Below are positions 11,513 through 23,984 of a DNA stretch of 64,000 nucleotides, one piece after another. A model generated the notes under the pieces. That model did not search any database. It was not told the origin of the DNA and saw only the letters and a list, made by a program, of their open reading frames with translations. The translations under genes were made by a program, and so were the position numbers. This stretch comes from Kingdonia uniflora (Eukaryota; Streptophyta; Magnoliopsida; Ranunculales; Circaeasteraceae). The stretch lies in assembly GCA_014058105.1 (NCBI GenBank), contig JACGCM010002114.1:1488001-1552000 (forward strand), read 5' to 3'. The first letter of the stretch is position 1, and each line of letters begins with the position of its first letter.

Positions 11513-12954
11513 CTTGAATTTAGTAAACTCTTCTAAAGAAGAGTTGTACTCATGACTTGATTGTATGTAGACAAAGAGAAAGAGAAGAGTGGTGTAATGG
11601 TGCTATTGTGACGGGTTAAATTTGAAGAAGATCTAGTTATGCTTGGCCATTCTGCTTCTGTTTTCTTTTATTTGCCTCGTTAAAATTGATCAACTCAGGT
11701 TTTTGATACTTATCTTCAGAAGTACGACTTCCGTAACGATTACATTTTTTAAGCTTTATAGTTAAACATTTTTGGTTCAAGTTGATCAAAGAGAAAATGA
11801 TGTGGAAATGGAAATTCCATTAGAAAACCACACAAATTGGTCATAATAGAAAACTATCTCTAAATTGAGGGGTGAGTGTAAGACTGACCTTAACTTTCTA
11901 TTATTTACAAAAACTATCTCTAAATTGAGCCAAGTATAGTTGAAATCATCTTCAGATTTGGTCCCAAAGGAAGGGGAAATTCCCTTCTTGCAAGCAAAGT
12001 TGAACTTTCCAGTGGGCTCATTTAATTGATATATATGTTTTTCTTTGTTTGTCATTGTTTTAGCTTCCTGTACCTTTCTAAACAATTTGGACTTTTATAA
12101 TGAGGTTTTTTTTTTGTTATTTTACGTCATTGTTATTGACTTGATGAAACTAATTTAGTTTTGGGTTATATATCATTCTTTGATTAAGAAACTGAGTCTA
12201 AATTCAAGTTCTGACTTGCGTATATATCCTATAAATTATCTGTTAAACAGACTCTAACAACACCCTGTAAATTCACTTCATATTTTACCTCTAACTACTC
12301 TCATATTTATTCAGCGAAAAGCAAGCTAGGGTTAAGCAAGATATCCCCGTGAACCAGAATGAACAGATAATGGTAAAAAGAATTAAATGTCACTTATGTT
12401 TTGCGAGCATCCTCCTCAAGAATAACAGATAAGTCTAGGTGCAAGGATCTAGAGAAAAGAATCACCAAAAGTAGTTTCTCTATATGAACTCTTCGAGCTC
12501 AGATAAAACTTCGGAATGACTTTGAGATTTGAGAATGTGGCTCCAAGAGGAATATGTTTGTCCTTAAAATAGAACACCATACAGTTGTAGAATCAATTGA
12601 TACCCATATCCTAATTATATCATTTTCTGATATCGTCGTCATATTTTAGAAGATCATCAACCCTTTCAACTCTGAAATGGCCCCAACATACCCCTTACAA
12701 ATTTGCCCATCTCTACTATTCTGAAAATATTTCATTTTTTCTTGTCCTCTTAATTAGTGAGCTTATGCTTAGCTTCTATCAAAACCTAAAGCAGAATAGG
12801 ATTTGAAGTAGGTTGACGCCGAAGTAAGAGGCAGGATGCCAAATTCAAAACTGATGCTAGAGTGAGATGAGTTGTTCTTCTATTCATAATGGGAAGAAAA
12901 GAACGAGAGAACAAGAAGGAAAAGAAGAAATGAAACAAATAAATAAAATCAAGC
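11513..12954. other. Intergenic sequence upstream of kinase A
   Basis: This is AT-rich sequence without a supportable gene. 11580-11640 is the likely promoter-proximal region of copy A. A short string (ACTATCTCTAAATTGAG) occurs twice, at about 11853 and 11911. The minus-strand 99-aa ORF at 11786-12085 has no recognisable motif. Confidence 0.4.
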
Positions 12955-12958
12955 CAGG

Positions 12959-13075
12959 TACTCATACTGTTCTTGTAAAAATGTGCAGGCCATCTTCAGT
13001 AAGCCTATAAGAGTGTGTATCAGGATTTATATGTCTAGTAATAAATGAGCGGCTCCCAATATGAATCTGAAAATT
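12959..13075 (-). other. Possible terminal exon of an unidentified gene
   Basis: The minus strand has an acceptor-like AATTTTCAG, then an open frame reading IGSRSFITRH, then PDTHSYRLTEDGLHIFTRTV and a stop. The residue composition is protein-like and AT-rich drift is absent, but I do not recognise the family and see no convincing upstream exon. It could be chance or a gene relic. Confidence 0.25.
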
Positions 13076-13234
13076 ACTCTATGACATCGTACCAGAAGAT
13101 TCTCGAGGAAACCTCAGATGTGTTCTAGCATCTGCCATCTTTTGATGGTTTTCAGAAATTCATAATGCTCAACTGTACAGTATACAATCACCAGAAGCAG
13201 AAACCGTGTTGGTTGTGTCCTATGTGAATAACAG

Positions 13235-13593
13235 CAGGGGCGAAGTTAGAGGGGGACCAGTGGATTTGACCCCACTGGATTGGCCAGAAATCACTTACCA
13301 GATAGCTAAAAATGATACATATATGTATATATTTTACCCCACTCAGTTATAATTATATAATTGTTATTGGTGTGGACAAATATATTGGTTTTGACTACTT
13401 AAACAAAGGTTCAAGTCCCCACAGCCTCATTTTTGCAAGACTTTTTTTTTTTTTTTTTACTTGGCATGAGTTCTAATATAAATGATACTAAAATACCCTA
13501 ATATGATTCTTTTTTTTCTCAGGGGCGATGCCCCCGAACCCCCTCATTTTGTTTTTTTGACCCCAGTAGCCTCAAGTCCTGGCTTCGCCCTTG
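13235..13593. mobile_element. hAT-type MITE with 8-bp target-site duplication
   Basis: It starts CAGGGGCGAAG and ends CTTCGCCCTTG, which are inverted repeats of hAT type. It is flanked on both sides by AATAACAG (13227-13234 and 13594-13601), a perfect 8-bp duplication as hAT transposases make. It is 359 bp and non-coding, with a T-run near 13440 and the inner inverted-repeat extension GGGGTCAAA. Confidence 0.9.
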
Positions 13594-13639
13594 AATAACA
13601 GTGTTGGTTGAGTCATTCAAGTCAAAGATTTGTTAACAA

Positions 13640-14011
13640 GATCATCGAGGTGTAAGTCTTGTCAGTCTTCTTGTTAGCTAGACTAACAAAACTCTTCATC
13701 CTCAATACTACCTCTGAAATTGAAGGCCGCATATCTGGGTCGTCAGCCATACAACTGAGGCTAAGTTGTATGATCTATCCCTTCTCCTTTTTGGCATTTC
13801 AATTCCACAAAAGCTCTAAATCAAACACTTTAGAAGTCCACTTCTCTCTAGCCACAGATTTTACCCGTCGCAGAATCTGTGATATCTGCCTTCTGTGAGA
13901 CCCTTCCTGAATCCTTCAATGTTGGTATCCGATACCCACTGCTATGATTGGGAGTGAAGACGGGTGGGTCTCAAAATATTTGCAGCACCAAAGTCCAAAA
14001 CGCAAGCTTTG
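13640..14011 (-). pseudogene. Receptor-like kinase copy E, C-terminal fragment
   Basis: Read on the minus strand it matches the last third of the other copies: KACVLDFGAANILRP near 14010-13970, then the GYR region, and the RPSISEVV-equivalent near 13730. About 110 bp are missing relative to copy A near 13880 (between the WVKSV-like and ADIYSFG-like blocks), and the frame is broken. Homology stops abruptly at 14011, where the LTR of the Tat-2 element begins. The missing N-terminal part may be the fragments called copy F. Confidence 0.75.
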
Positions 14012-14667
14012 TGAAATTTCTTAGTTTTAGAGATTAATCGATTATAAACAATTAGGTCAAATTGGCTAGGTGGATAATCCTTGAAATCAATTTTCCAATA
14101 ACGAAACTTGTAATGGCTTATTCCGCATCTCGAACTCATGCTTCATCTCCGATCATCATACGACCAGTCGACCTTGTCAACATACACGTGGCACATCTAT
14201 GACAACTACAGAGTTCTATTCATCATTTTCAACCTCTACATCAACAGTTCGAGTCAACAAGCACTCTGTCATCAATGAAGCCGTTATAAGACAACAAGAT
14301 CAGACCATTACACAATCGGTTCAAAGACTATCAAATATATATTGTAACGTCCATTATTAAGAATAATAATGGTCGTCAAATAGTCATATTATAAGACCTA
14401 TAAATAGGGTCATAGAATTCCAGATGAAGGACGGATGAATCCTGACTCAAACACTCTAATACAAAATACTCAGACCGTTCTTTGTAATAGCCAGCAACTA
14501 TCAATATCATATCTCTTTCTAAATCCTCAAGAGAGGTCATGGTTTTTAACCAATTCAAAGGTTTTCCACGCTAAACTTTGTGCTAGTAGTTACTCATTGT
14601 TTATCTAAACGTTCTGATTATCATTGGTGTAAAGACTAAGTTTGAATCATGAAATTAGGCTATTACA
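14012..14667 (+). repeat. Tat-2 5' LTR (start approximate)
   Basis: It ends TATTACA immediately before the primer binding site. A TATA box (CTATAAATAG) lies at about 14398-14407, suitable for LTR transcription. The start is placed at the TG where kinase homology ends; an alternative start is TGTAACGTCC at 14343. Confidence 0.55.
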
Positions 14668-14687
14668 TTTGGCGTCGTCTGTGGGAA
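14668..14687 (+). promoter_or_regulatory. Tat-2 primer binding site
   Basis: TTTGGCGTCGTCTGTGGGAA directly follows the LTR end. It is a one-base variant of the TGGCGCCGTCTGTGGGAA site usual for Tat elements, and would prime minus-strand cDNA synthesis. Confidence 0.85.
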
Positions 14688-14739
14688 CAAAGTTCTCAAA
14701 CCCATTATCTCATAAAACAGCTGATTATCTTTCTATAGA

Positions 14740-15939
14740 ATGTCACTTCCAGACCAGAGTACGCCAATTGCTCAAGTAGAAGGAAATGCCTTACTGACAG
14801 AACTACGAGCCAATCTAAACTCTAAAACAAAAAGGTGAGCCGCTTTGGAACAGCAGCTGGCAGGTGTACAAGACGCATTGAAGGTTCTGCAGGGACAACA
14901 GATTGTAGCCTAGAAGAACAAAGATGTCTGCCAACTGCTTCACGAGTTTCTGTTCGAGACAGACTCGGACCTCACGCCAACAGTCTGGGAGGTGATATTC
15001 GATCTAATCATACTCAGTCGAGGGTCGAACTTATCCAGGTACAGGAAGTCCACCAAGATGTTGATGGCAGTCCTGCTGGAGTCAAAAAAGTATAAGATCC
15101 ACCCTGTGGAAGAGTCTGTATTCCAGCACGTGATCGACTAAGTGAAGGAAGTGATAGCCACAATTCTCACAAAGAGCGCGTCCCGTGCCCAACCATTACA
15201 GCTCGTCAGTATGTGACTCAGGAACATGTTGAAAAGCGTATCAAAAAGTTGATCGAAGCCCAAGCTCAAACCACTAAAGACATTCACAATAGATTATAGA
15301 AGAACCCGATTGCTCAAGAAATATTCGATGGCAAAGTCCCCACCGGTTTCTACACCCCGAAAATCTAAAAATACAGGGGAACTGATCCAGTGGAGCGCGT
15401 TCAAGAATTTCAGGACACGATAGGCTTGCATTCTATATCCAACCACATTCTATGTCGTCTCTTACCTACCAGCCTATAAGGCCAACCTTTGCGATGGTTC
15501 CACTCACTACAAGAAAGGTCTATTACAATGTTCGAACAGTTACGGAAAGTCTTCGTCAAGAACTACTCGTACAATAGACATAAAGAGGATAATCTATATT
15601 CTCTGTTTAACCTTAAGCAAGTGCCAGGAGAGAATCTCAAAACGTTAATTTACTAAGAAGTTCTTAGAGTTGGCTAGGAAGGTAGACCGACTTGATCAGA
15701 AAATAACTATTTCGGCCTTCACCAATGCTCTGCTCATCAATGGAAGGGCGAAGGAGTACTTCATTCTAAATAAACCTATGACTTTGGAATACATGATCGA
15801 GAAAGTCAACGGATATATCGATCTCGAAAGGATGGTCTCCGAAAGTCAAAAAACCCAGAAATCAACCTTGACAGCAATAGATCAATCCAAATACCAAGAA
15901 TTCAATCGCGTTGCTGACCAAGAATCCAATCCGTATTAG
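14740..15939 (+). pseudogene. Tat-2 gag
   Basis: Starts at an ATG (MSLPDQSTP...) 70 bp after the primer site. Several frames together give a plant gypsy gag: GTDPVERVQEF near 15390, LRWFHSLQERSI near 15490, NLKQVPGENLKTL near 15610, and an open block at 15670-15939 (LDQKITISAFTNALL, IEKVNGYIDLE). It forms the virus-like particle in related active elements. Stops and frame changes are frequent. The coding line ends shortly before a foreign junction near 15950. Confidence 0.75.
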
Positions 15940-15950
15940 AAAGAATAGTT

Positions 15951-17240
15951 TTCAATGATGCCTCCCTCGTAACGGCGCCATTTGATGAAAGGATTTTTGG
16001 TGTCCTCTAGCAAAATATCTACTCAAAGTACGGTTGTCGAATTGTAGCACGGATGAGTGGGATTGAATCCACAGGGAGGTTTGGGAAATCAAATACTTTT
16101 TAGGCTGAATTCCAGTTTTATAAGAGATAGATTGAAAATAAAGGAATAACAAGAACAATTAACAAGAGAATAGTTACGACTAGAATTCGGCCCAACCAAA
16201 GCAATAATAGTAATTATGAAGCTTTACTAGGCAGATTATTCATGTCAAAAATCCCAGGTAAAGCATTTTCGATGTAAATGTCAATCCTAGATCCATGGTT
16301 AGGCATCTAAGGTTTGGTCAAATTAGGTTTAACTTAATCTGATGTGTAAGAGGAATTCTTCCAATAATAGTTAAGCTTGGTTGAATTTCTCCTACGAGTT
16401 CTCTTTGTGTTTGCCCTAAAATCCAGGTTTAGCCTGGTGGACGAATGTTGTCTCATGAGGGTTTGCAGTGATTATACCCGTAAATGTCAATAATAACATT
16501 TTAAATAATTCTAGAATACACATGACTCAATTCCTGTGAACTTATCCTTACTTAGTTGTGACAAAAATATACCAATGGGAAATCCTTAAACCTACTATTC
16601 TCCCAAGTATACCAAAGAATATTTTAAGCTTATCCAAAACTAGAGGTACTACTTCAAGATTAGAAAGTGATTCAAGTATTTTTCTTTAACAATATTTGAG
16701 TGTACAGTAAAAATAGTTTTATCGCCTAATACATTGTCTAGAATAATTTACTCAGTTTTTTGTAGTCTAGTTCTTATTAGAATAAATTCAACGGTTAGCC
16801 CGATAAGTGCCTTAGTCAATTCGTTTTCATAGAATTTTACTTTTTTTCTTTTCTTTTACAAGCCTTTTCTTTTTTAGTACATTGTTTTTTAGTGAAGTCT
16901 CCATAACAAGGAGTTTTTGGTCGACAATCCCCGCCAGTTGGCTAAGGTTACCGGGGTGTGGTGCCCCATCATGACCTAAACTCAGGATTCTCACAAGTAA
17001 CATTTTCTTGTGCTCCTTTCACATAGTTCATGGTCAAACTCAAGATTAGTAATAATTTTTTTTTTTTCAGTTCTTAATCATACGAGTAGCCTTGCAACGT
17101 GAAAATTTTTAGAACATATTTGGCTTATTATTTTTTTCTTAGGAATAAACTTATTCTTAGGCAGTTGCCTCTCTTGTAGTAAATTATTCCTAACATAAAA
17201 GCTAAATTTCTCTTAAATAGAGCAAAAATCTATTGAAAGT
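15951..17240 (-). repeat. Athila-like LTR fragment with adjoining primer site (minus strand)
   Basis: AACGGCGCCA at about 15971-15980 is the complement of a TGGCGCCGTT primer site and sits just left of TGATGAAAGG (about 15983), where an LTR begins. About 450 bp match the reverse complement of the solo LTR at 28471-29719 (shared region around the CCATGGTTAGGCATC string at 16290). The rest diverges. The internal region that should lie to the left is missing except for about 30 bp. The right end is approximate. Confidence 0.55.
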
Positions 17241-18256
17241 ATTAATTGCAAAACTACGGTGAAGTGCATGTTTTTAAAATATGTCAAGCTAACTTGAATT
17301 AGTCGTTAATCAAAAGATAATACATCTAGCTTAAGATAGTCTAAAATATTCTAGTGTATACTTGGTATAATTTCAAAATTTAAGTTTTTCCATAATATTT
17401 ATGTCAAGGTAAAATCACTTTTAAGTGTTTGAAAATTCGTCAAAAATATATTATAAATTGTCAAAGTACCATTATTTTACTTATCTTCAAAAAGCATTTA
17501 ATGAAATAGTTTTTTACCCCCAAACTTAAATGAAACATTACCCTCAATGTTTGAAAACATAAAAAAATGGACGATAAAAACTGAAATTTTTCACATGAAT
17601 GTGTCATGGGTTGGCTCCCAAGAAGCGCTAAGTTTACCGTCTTCAGCCATATGAATATACCCCTGAACTTAAATTTTTTAATATGACTGGAAGGGTACGA
17701 AGTTGAAAAAGTGATGTACTATCCTGGTTGTAAATTCTCTTTTAAAAACCAAATAACACATGAATGGTGATCTCAATATTAGCTCCTAATTAGGCAGATA
17801 TATTATGTAAAAACCAGAAAAAGTTCAAAACTAATTCCCTATGGAAAAAAATTCTAAAAATTTTGCCTATCATTTAATGATTTCAAGTTGAAAATTTTAG
17901 ACAAATCAAGAAAAATTATTTTCTCCAAGATAAAGCAAACACATACCCAAGGAATATATTTTCCTTTAGAATTTCAAATACAATCATATGATAACTACAT
18001 GTTACAGTAAATAATAAGATTGGTATACAAGTATATTTGTCCCCAAAAATGTACTAGATTCAAAGCTTAATTTTTTGGGAAAGATATTTTCTTTGAAAAT
18101 TTTCAAAACCCCCATATTATCGTTGATATTCTAAAAAATGTGATAGGTGGTTCTAATAAAACAAGTCCGCGAGGCATTCCAAAAATTATAATTTTTCAAA
18201 AAGATATTTTCTTTTAGTATAAGAAAAACTATATAACATATTTGTGGCTGTGGGGA
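17241..18256 (-). other. Non-coding 3' region of an Athila-like element
   Basis: AT-rich. It contains GGTTGGCTCCCAAGAAGCGC near 17610 and CCCCCAAACTTAAATG near 17518, strings typical of the region after pol in Athila-like elements on the opposite strand. No open frame. Confidence 0.4.
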
Positions 18257-19427
18257 TCAGGGAACAATTGACTCTAACAAACATTTAAAATTTGTGTGCC
18301 TAAAATTACAACTTATCTCAAGGGACTCATCCTGACCATTGACGTGGATATTCATTGGCTTAGGGGCATGGCTAAGTTGAAACACATTTTCAGATGGTAA
18401 TGATTGTACTATTTCATGAATCTCAGGATCATTTGAGTCCTTAAAATAATTTAAACATTCATCAACAAAATTGCAACAAGATTTATCTCCGTATAAGTCC
18501 TCAAAATCGTTTATGGTCATGGAACCCCCATTAGGCTCAAGCGATGGAGGTATGGATTCAAGAAAGAGAGATGAAGAGGTGACACTGGTTAGAATAAAGA
18601 TGGAGCTCGTATTTTCTCAAAAATTGATGTTGAATTCACACTTCCAAGAAATTTGTGATCATCCTCATCATCTGAGAAATCATCTAAGAATTTAGAAAAA
18701 TACCCACTTTTTGTCATGATACCATTTATAAATTGGTGGGACTCTATCGGTGAAGGGATGGATAATGACATCGGTAGTTGAATGTTGAAGGCGGAATTAG
18801 GAGGCGATTAAGAAAAAAATTTATTAAACATGTTAGCCGCTTCTTTATGATCTTCTTGTGACATAAAATCGTCGACCTTAAAATATTCATCTTCTAAATC
18901 TGTCTTATAATATGGTATCCATTTACCCCACGGGGAAAACATTTCATGATTACGCTTGAATTCATCATTTTCTAAATCACAAGGGGATTTAACTTCGGAT
19001 TGTTCTTCTTTATTGCTTAGAAGTTTTTTGTACTCTATTTCACTCCACGTGGTTAACAACTGAGCTATCTGAGTCTCTAATCTAGAGATAGATTGGGTCG
19101 TAAAAATTTGATTCACCAATGTCTGCTGTTGGAATTGTATCATTTGTTATTAAAATTGCAACGTTTATTTTTGATTTTCCATTGATTACTACATGAAGAG
19201 AGAAAGGGTATCTTCCAAAGATGGCTTGAGTGGAGTTGGTGGGAACTGTTTGGATGACTGAAAGGATTACAAAGACTGCATATAGGAATGAGGTTGGAAA
19301 GATTCCCCGTATTAAGAATTTTTGCAATCCCATGATTGAATATGATTTTGAGGATATTGTGGGATGTCAAAATGTGAGCCATAATGTTCTTGCATGTACG
19401 GCATTTTATAATTAAATTAACACCCAA
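18257..19427 (-). pseudogene. Athila-like gag-type coding remnant
   Basis: A minus-strand series of blocks: 19427-19140 (frames with MPYMQEHYGSHFD and SSKQFPPTP-like text), 19143-18808 (QTLVNQIF, SISRLETQIAQL, then an acidic stretch), 18771-18589 and 18520-18257. SRLETQIAQL is a recurrent Athila gag phrase. The acidic downstream blocks I do not recognise. Stops separate the blocks. It lies inside Tat-2, between its gag and RT. Confidence 0.5.
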
Positions 19428-19570
19428 TGCAAAAACAAATTAATCAAGCCTAAAACTCTAGCACTTCAACGTTTTTTTAGAATAAATAATTGGGTCTCCC
19501 CTATATTTTTCTATGTTAAAAAATGGATAGGATGGTTGAAGGCTTTGGTTCCTATACTCCCCTGCGCCAC

Positions 19571-20622
19571 TGTATTAGTAACAGCTTAAAGTAGATGTTC
19601 AGTCATCATGCCCGAGTGAGTTGCCTTATCGTACATCAGCACTCAGAACGGTAATGTCGCAAACCTATAACCAGTATTTCACGGCGCTAGGTTGGGGCCG
19701 TATCCTGCGAACCCGTGTTTGTACCCCGGTTCGGTACACTTATTCGTTGGGTAATGAAATCCCGCGGGGATCTTGCTACTCTTTTTTATTATCAGTTATT
19801 TTTAGGTTCGGGACGTTCAATTTTCATGTGATACGAATTTCTTCGTATCCCTAATGGGTGGTCCCACTTGCTAAAGAGCTTTTGGGTGATGAAATCCCAC
19901 AAGTCTCTAACAGTTTTTACCTTTACTAATATTGGAATGAAAGGAAATTTAAACACGTCAATTCAACCATAGCAAATATTTTATTAGAGCAGCGTGTATA
20001 TGCACAGTCCACAATACTTTATGTTCCTAGTGCCGAGGGGGAGCGAATATGAACCCCTTTTAAATGTCAAGTTTATAGAGGTACCAACCTATCGAAAGTA
20101 TTTCCCGGTGAAGCTGTGGCCACCCCTTCACTTAGGGGGTGAAGGAAGGAAATTGCCCCTTCACTTAGGGGACAAAGATAATGATGAATTTGGTGATACT
20201 TTAAGCTTTGCGTACTTTCCGTCCCCGCACTTTTCTTTATGGTGTGCCTCTCATATCTCTTTCGTCATCAATGTTTTGATTCCACAAAAATCCTCAAAGC
20301 TTGAAGGACCAATAGGATCAAAGTACCTAAATATCAAGTTATGGTAATCTGTGGCAAAATTAACAAAAATTATTATAAAGTAAGTTCACCAAAAAAAAAT
20401 TAAAATCCAGAAAAGGTGGTTTGCACATAAAATTAAGGGTATGCAAGTTGGTATTCTTTAAATTAACGAAACATATGCTGAAGAGCAACTCTAATCAATG
20501 CGATATCCCATTATTTGGAAATCATGGGACTCTGCTGGCTGCATAACATGCGAGCTATCCCATCGACCAATTATTTGGCATTACAATTCTGTTACCACCG
20601 TGATAGAACCATCAATACCACA
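19571..20622 (-). repeat. 5' LTR of a minus-strand Athila-like element (ends approximate)
   Basis: TCCCCTGCGCCA at about 19558-19569 is the complement of an Athila-type primer site (TGGCGC..GGGGA). The LTR should therefore begin at TGTATTAG next to it. A compatible end is CAATACCACA at about 20622, where Tat-2 pol sequence resumes soon after. No partner copy was found in the window. Confidence 0.5.
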
Positions 20623-20706
20623 GCTCGCATAGCAATTACAGAAAACTATAGATAACTTTAAAAAAACCAGCTGCCAAGTACAAAAACTACATAATACATC
20701 GAGATC

Positions 20707-21490
20707 AGTGGGGATAAGCGGGGTACCTATATTGAAACTCTTTTGCCCACAATAAAGCGCAATACTCTTATTCAATTTCTCAAAGACAACATTGATGTGT
20801 TCGCATGGACATTTCATGAGATGCCAAGCATTGATCCGAATTTGGTTTGCCACAAGCTTAGTTTAAATGATAAAGTTGAGGCAGTCAAACGAAAACAGAG
20901 AACTTTAGCACCAAGGCTCCAAGAAGAAGTCAATAAAGAGATCGATAAACTCATTAAAGTTGGTGCCATCTGAAAAGCCAACTATCCGGAATGGATCTCG
21001 AACATAGTAGTAATACCGAAGAAAAATGGCAAGATTAGAGTATGCGTGGATTTTACGGATCTCAATAGACATAATCCAAAGTATAGTTTTTCACTTCCTA
21101 TCATCAACCATCTGCTCGATTCCACCGCGGGACACAAACTTTTATCCATGATGGATGCCGCCTCAGGGTACAACCAGATACCTCTGTTACCCAAAGATTA
21201 AAAGAAAGCAATTTTATCACAGAGCATGGTTTGTATTGATACAAGGTTATGCCTTTCGGCCTCAAAAATGTAGGAGCCACTTACCAAAGGCTGATGATAC
21301 ATATGTTCAAAGACCATCTTAGGAAAATAATGGAAGTTTATATTGATGAAATGCTATGTAAAAGTCTCAAGAAGGAAAATCATCTCGCAGATCTACACAC
21401 GACCTTTAAAATTCTTCAATTTTACAAAATGAGATTAAATCCTGACAAATGCCAGTTCGGAGTCCAGTCAGGCAAATTCTAGGGATATTT
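20707..21490 (+). pseudogene. Tat-2 reverse transcriptase
   Basis: Blocks: FLKDNIDVFAWTFHEMPSID, PEWISNIVVIPKKNGKIRVC with CVDFTDLNRHNPK, MMDAASGYNQI, MPFGLKNVGATYQRLM, and VYIDEMLCKS. The catalytic YxDD is YIDE here (GAT GAA), which would impair polymerisation. TGA at about 20971 and TAA at about 21199 break the frame. Confidence 0.85.
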
Positions 21491-22729
21491 GATCAACAAG
21501 AAAGGTATCGAGGCTGACCCATATCGAATTCATACATTGTTATCCATGCCTTCGCCAAAGATGAAGAAAGACGTACAGAAATTAGCTGGCAAGATAGCAG
21601 CAATTAATAGTTTTGTCTTCAAGTCTTCAGATCGGTGTCGATGATTATTCGACCTACTGCACGAAGGAACGAAGAAAAAGAAACCTATAAAAGATCTCGA
21701 GATTAAGTGAACTACGAAATGCGAAATAGCCTTTCAGGAACTAAAACATTATATGGAAAAATCCCCAATAATGAGTACACCAAAGGAAGGAGAAGAGCTC
21801 ACGATATATCTCAGCATTACTAAGCTCAGTCCCTATTCGACTTGATGAAATGATAGAGAAACCTGTCTACTTCATCAGCAAGACTCTCACTCCAGTAGAA
21901 ACACGATACACTAAGATTGAGAAACTGCTTTTAGCTCTCGTCTATACATCGTTCGTTGAAGTTAAAATATTATTTTCAAGCTCATTCAATTGGAGTAATG
22001 ACAAATTATCCCTTACGGGAAATCTTATCCAAACGAGAAAAATCCAGACGAGTCCAGCAATGGTCGGTTACTCTTGGTGAGCACGATATACATTTTGAAC
22101 CACGGCATTCCAAAAAGGGACAAGCAGTAACAGATTTCCTTGCTGACTTTCCAGTAGATGACCCTGACTAGGAAGAGGATAATACTGACATAAATGAAGA
22201 ACATATCAAGGACAAATAATATTGGATATCCAAGAAAGGTTGGCGTCTTCTAAATGACAGTTCTCTTGGACTTCTTAGGTCATGCATCGGGATCGTTCTT
22301 ATCACACCTTCCAATGACAGAAATGATAAATCAAACTGACTCAACTTCGATGCTACAAATAATGAGACCGAATATGAGGCACTAATCCACGGTCAAGATA
22401 TGGCTTTAGAGCTTGATGTGCCCAAGTTATCAGCGTACACGGACTCCTTACTCATAGTGAACCACTTTACAGACAAGTATCAAAAAAATAGAAAGATGAT
22501 CGATTATGCCATAGCAGTAGCCGAGAGAATGAGCAGATTTAAAAAGGCTACCATCGAATATTTGTTTTGCAGAAAAAATAGACATTTTGATTCACTTGCC
22601 TATCATGTGGGAATCCTCAGAATGGAAGCTCGATATTTAAAGATCGAAGTAGTATCCACCCCCAGCATTAACATCATCAGCTCAAATTCTATTAATACTG
22701 GGGGCGTTAAAGAGGATGAAGACAATTAG
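21491..22729 (+). pseudogene. Tat-2 connection and dual RNase H region
   Basis: First the RT-linked RNase H: KPVYFISKTLTPVETRYTK near 21860, then SVTLGEHDIHFEPRHSKKG and VTDFLADFP near 22060-22160. Then a second, archaeal-type RNase H: EYEALIHGQDMALELDV and AYTDSLLIVNHF at 22370-22460, ending YLFCRKNRHFDSLAY. Two RNase H modules in tandem is a Tat-lineage feature. Damaged by stops. Confidence 0.75.
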
Positions 22730-22789
22730 AGACGACCTATCCTCACATACATCAGGCCCAAAAACAAATTTGATGGTGAATTCCCTAAA

Positions 22790-23839
22790 GATCCTACTGA
22801 AAGAAGACGTTTGCTGGACAATACTAAGCGATACGTAGTTGTCAATAACTTCATTTACAAAAAGTTATTGACAAGACCATATCTCTAATGTTTATCTGGT
22901 AAAGAGGCCAAAGACTTCTTGCACGAACTCCTTAAAGGCACTTCTAGATCCCATGCGGCAGGACAATCTTTAGCAAACCGAGCTCTTACTCAATGAGTAT
23001 TTTGGCCTAAAATAAAAGCTCAAGCCATCGAATATGTGAGCAAGTGTGATTCCTGCAAACGACATGGACCCTAAATTTGAGGTCCAGCCTTGGAACTCCA
23101 TTCTAGCAAAGTTGTCTGGTCATTCAAAAGATAGGCCCTCGATCTCGTGGGAGAATTCCCAACTGCCCCGGGAAAATAAAAACATCTCCTAGTAGTAGCG
23201 GACTACTTCACCAAATGGGTAGAAGCAGTTCTTTTGTGTCGAACACGTGAAGACGTAGTCATCAAGTTTATATGGGAAACCATTATAATACGGTTCAGCT
23301 GCCCCTACCTCATCAGAATCGATAATGGACCACAGTTTGTTGGCTCCAAGATTATTGATTTCCTCAACCAGTATAATATCATCCACTCTCCTTCCAATCC
23401 ATATTACCCACAAGCAAATGGGCTAGCCAAAATCACCAATAGAACTATAGTCGACTGAATCAAAATGTGATTAACATAGAAGAAGGGTAATCGGGTGCAA
23501 GAATTACTATATGTGTTATGGACGTATCGAATAACACCTCGAGTAAAGGCTGGATATACGTCGTTCTTATTGGCTTACGGTACCGAAGTAATCATCCCCA
23601 CTCAATATCATCACGCACTACGTAACCATACCATTACAGGCAAAGAAAACGAGTTCCAGTTGGCATGTAACATGAATTGGATCGAGGAAACAATAGACAG
23701 AGCAATCATGAATTTGGGAAGGTACCATCAGGCTTTAGCAAGATCGCATAACAAACGAGTTCGTCATAGAGAGTTTGAGATTAAATATCTCGTCCTACGA
23801 GAAATACCAAAGCACAGAAAGGAACCCAATGTTGGCTAA
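22790..23839 (+). pseudogene. Tat-2 integrase
   Basis: The zinc finger is near 22910-23070 (LHELLKG, SHAAGQS, CDSCKRHG). The core has LDLVGEFP, VADYFTKWVEAV, RIDNGPQFVGS and ANGLAKITNRTIVD. The catalytic Glu of the NGxxE block is Lys (NGLAK), which alone would inactivate it. The C-terminal part 23495-23839 has LAYGTEVIIPTQYHH and NKRVRHREF. Several stops. Confidence 0.82.
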
Positions 23840-23984
23840 CTCGCAAAAATTTAGGAATGACCTTTTATCATTGCTGGAAAATGTGGACTTGGCTCTTATG
23901 ACCTCGCCATAGAAAATGGAGATCGAGTCTTTAATCATTGGAACACGAGGAGATTAAAGTTATATCGTAGATAATAATCTATCA

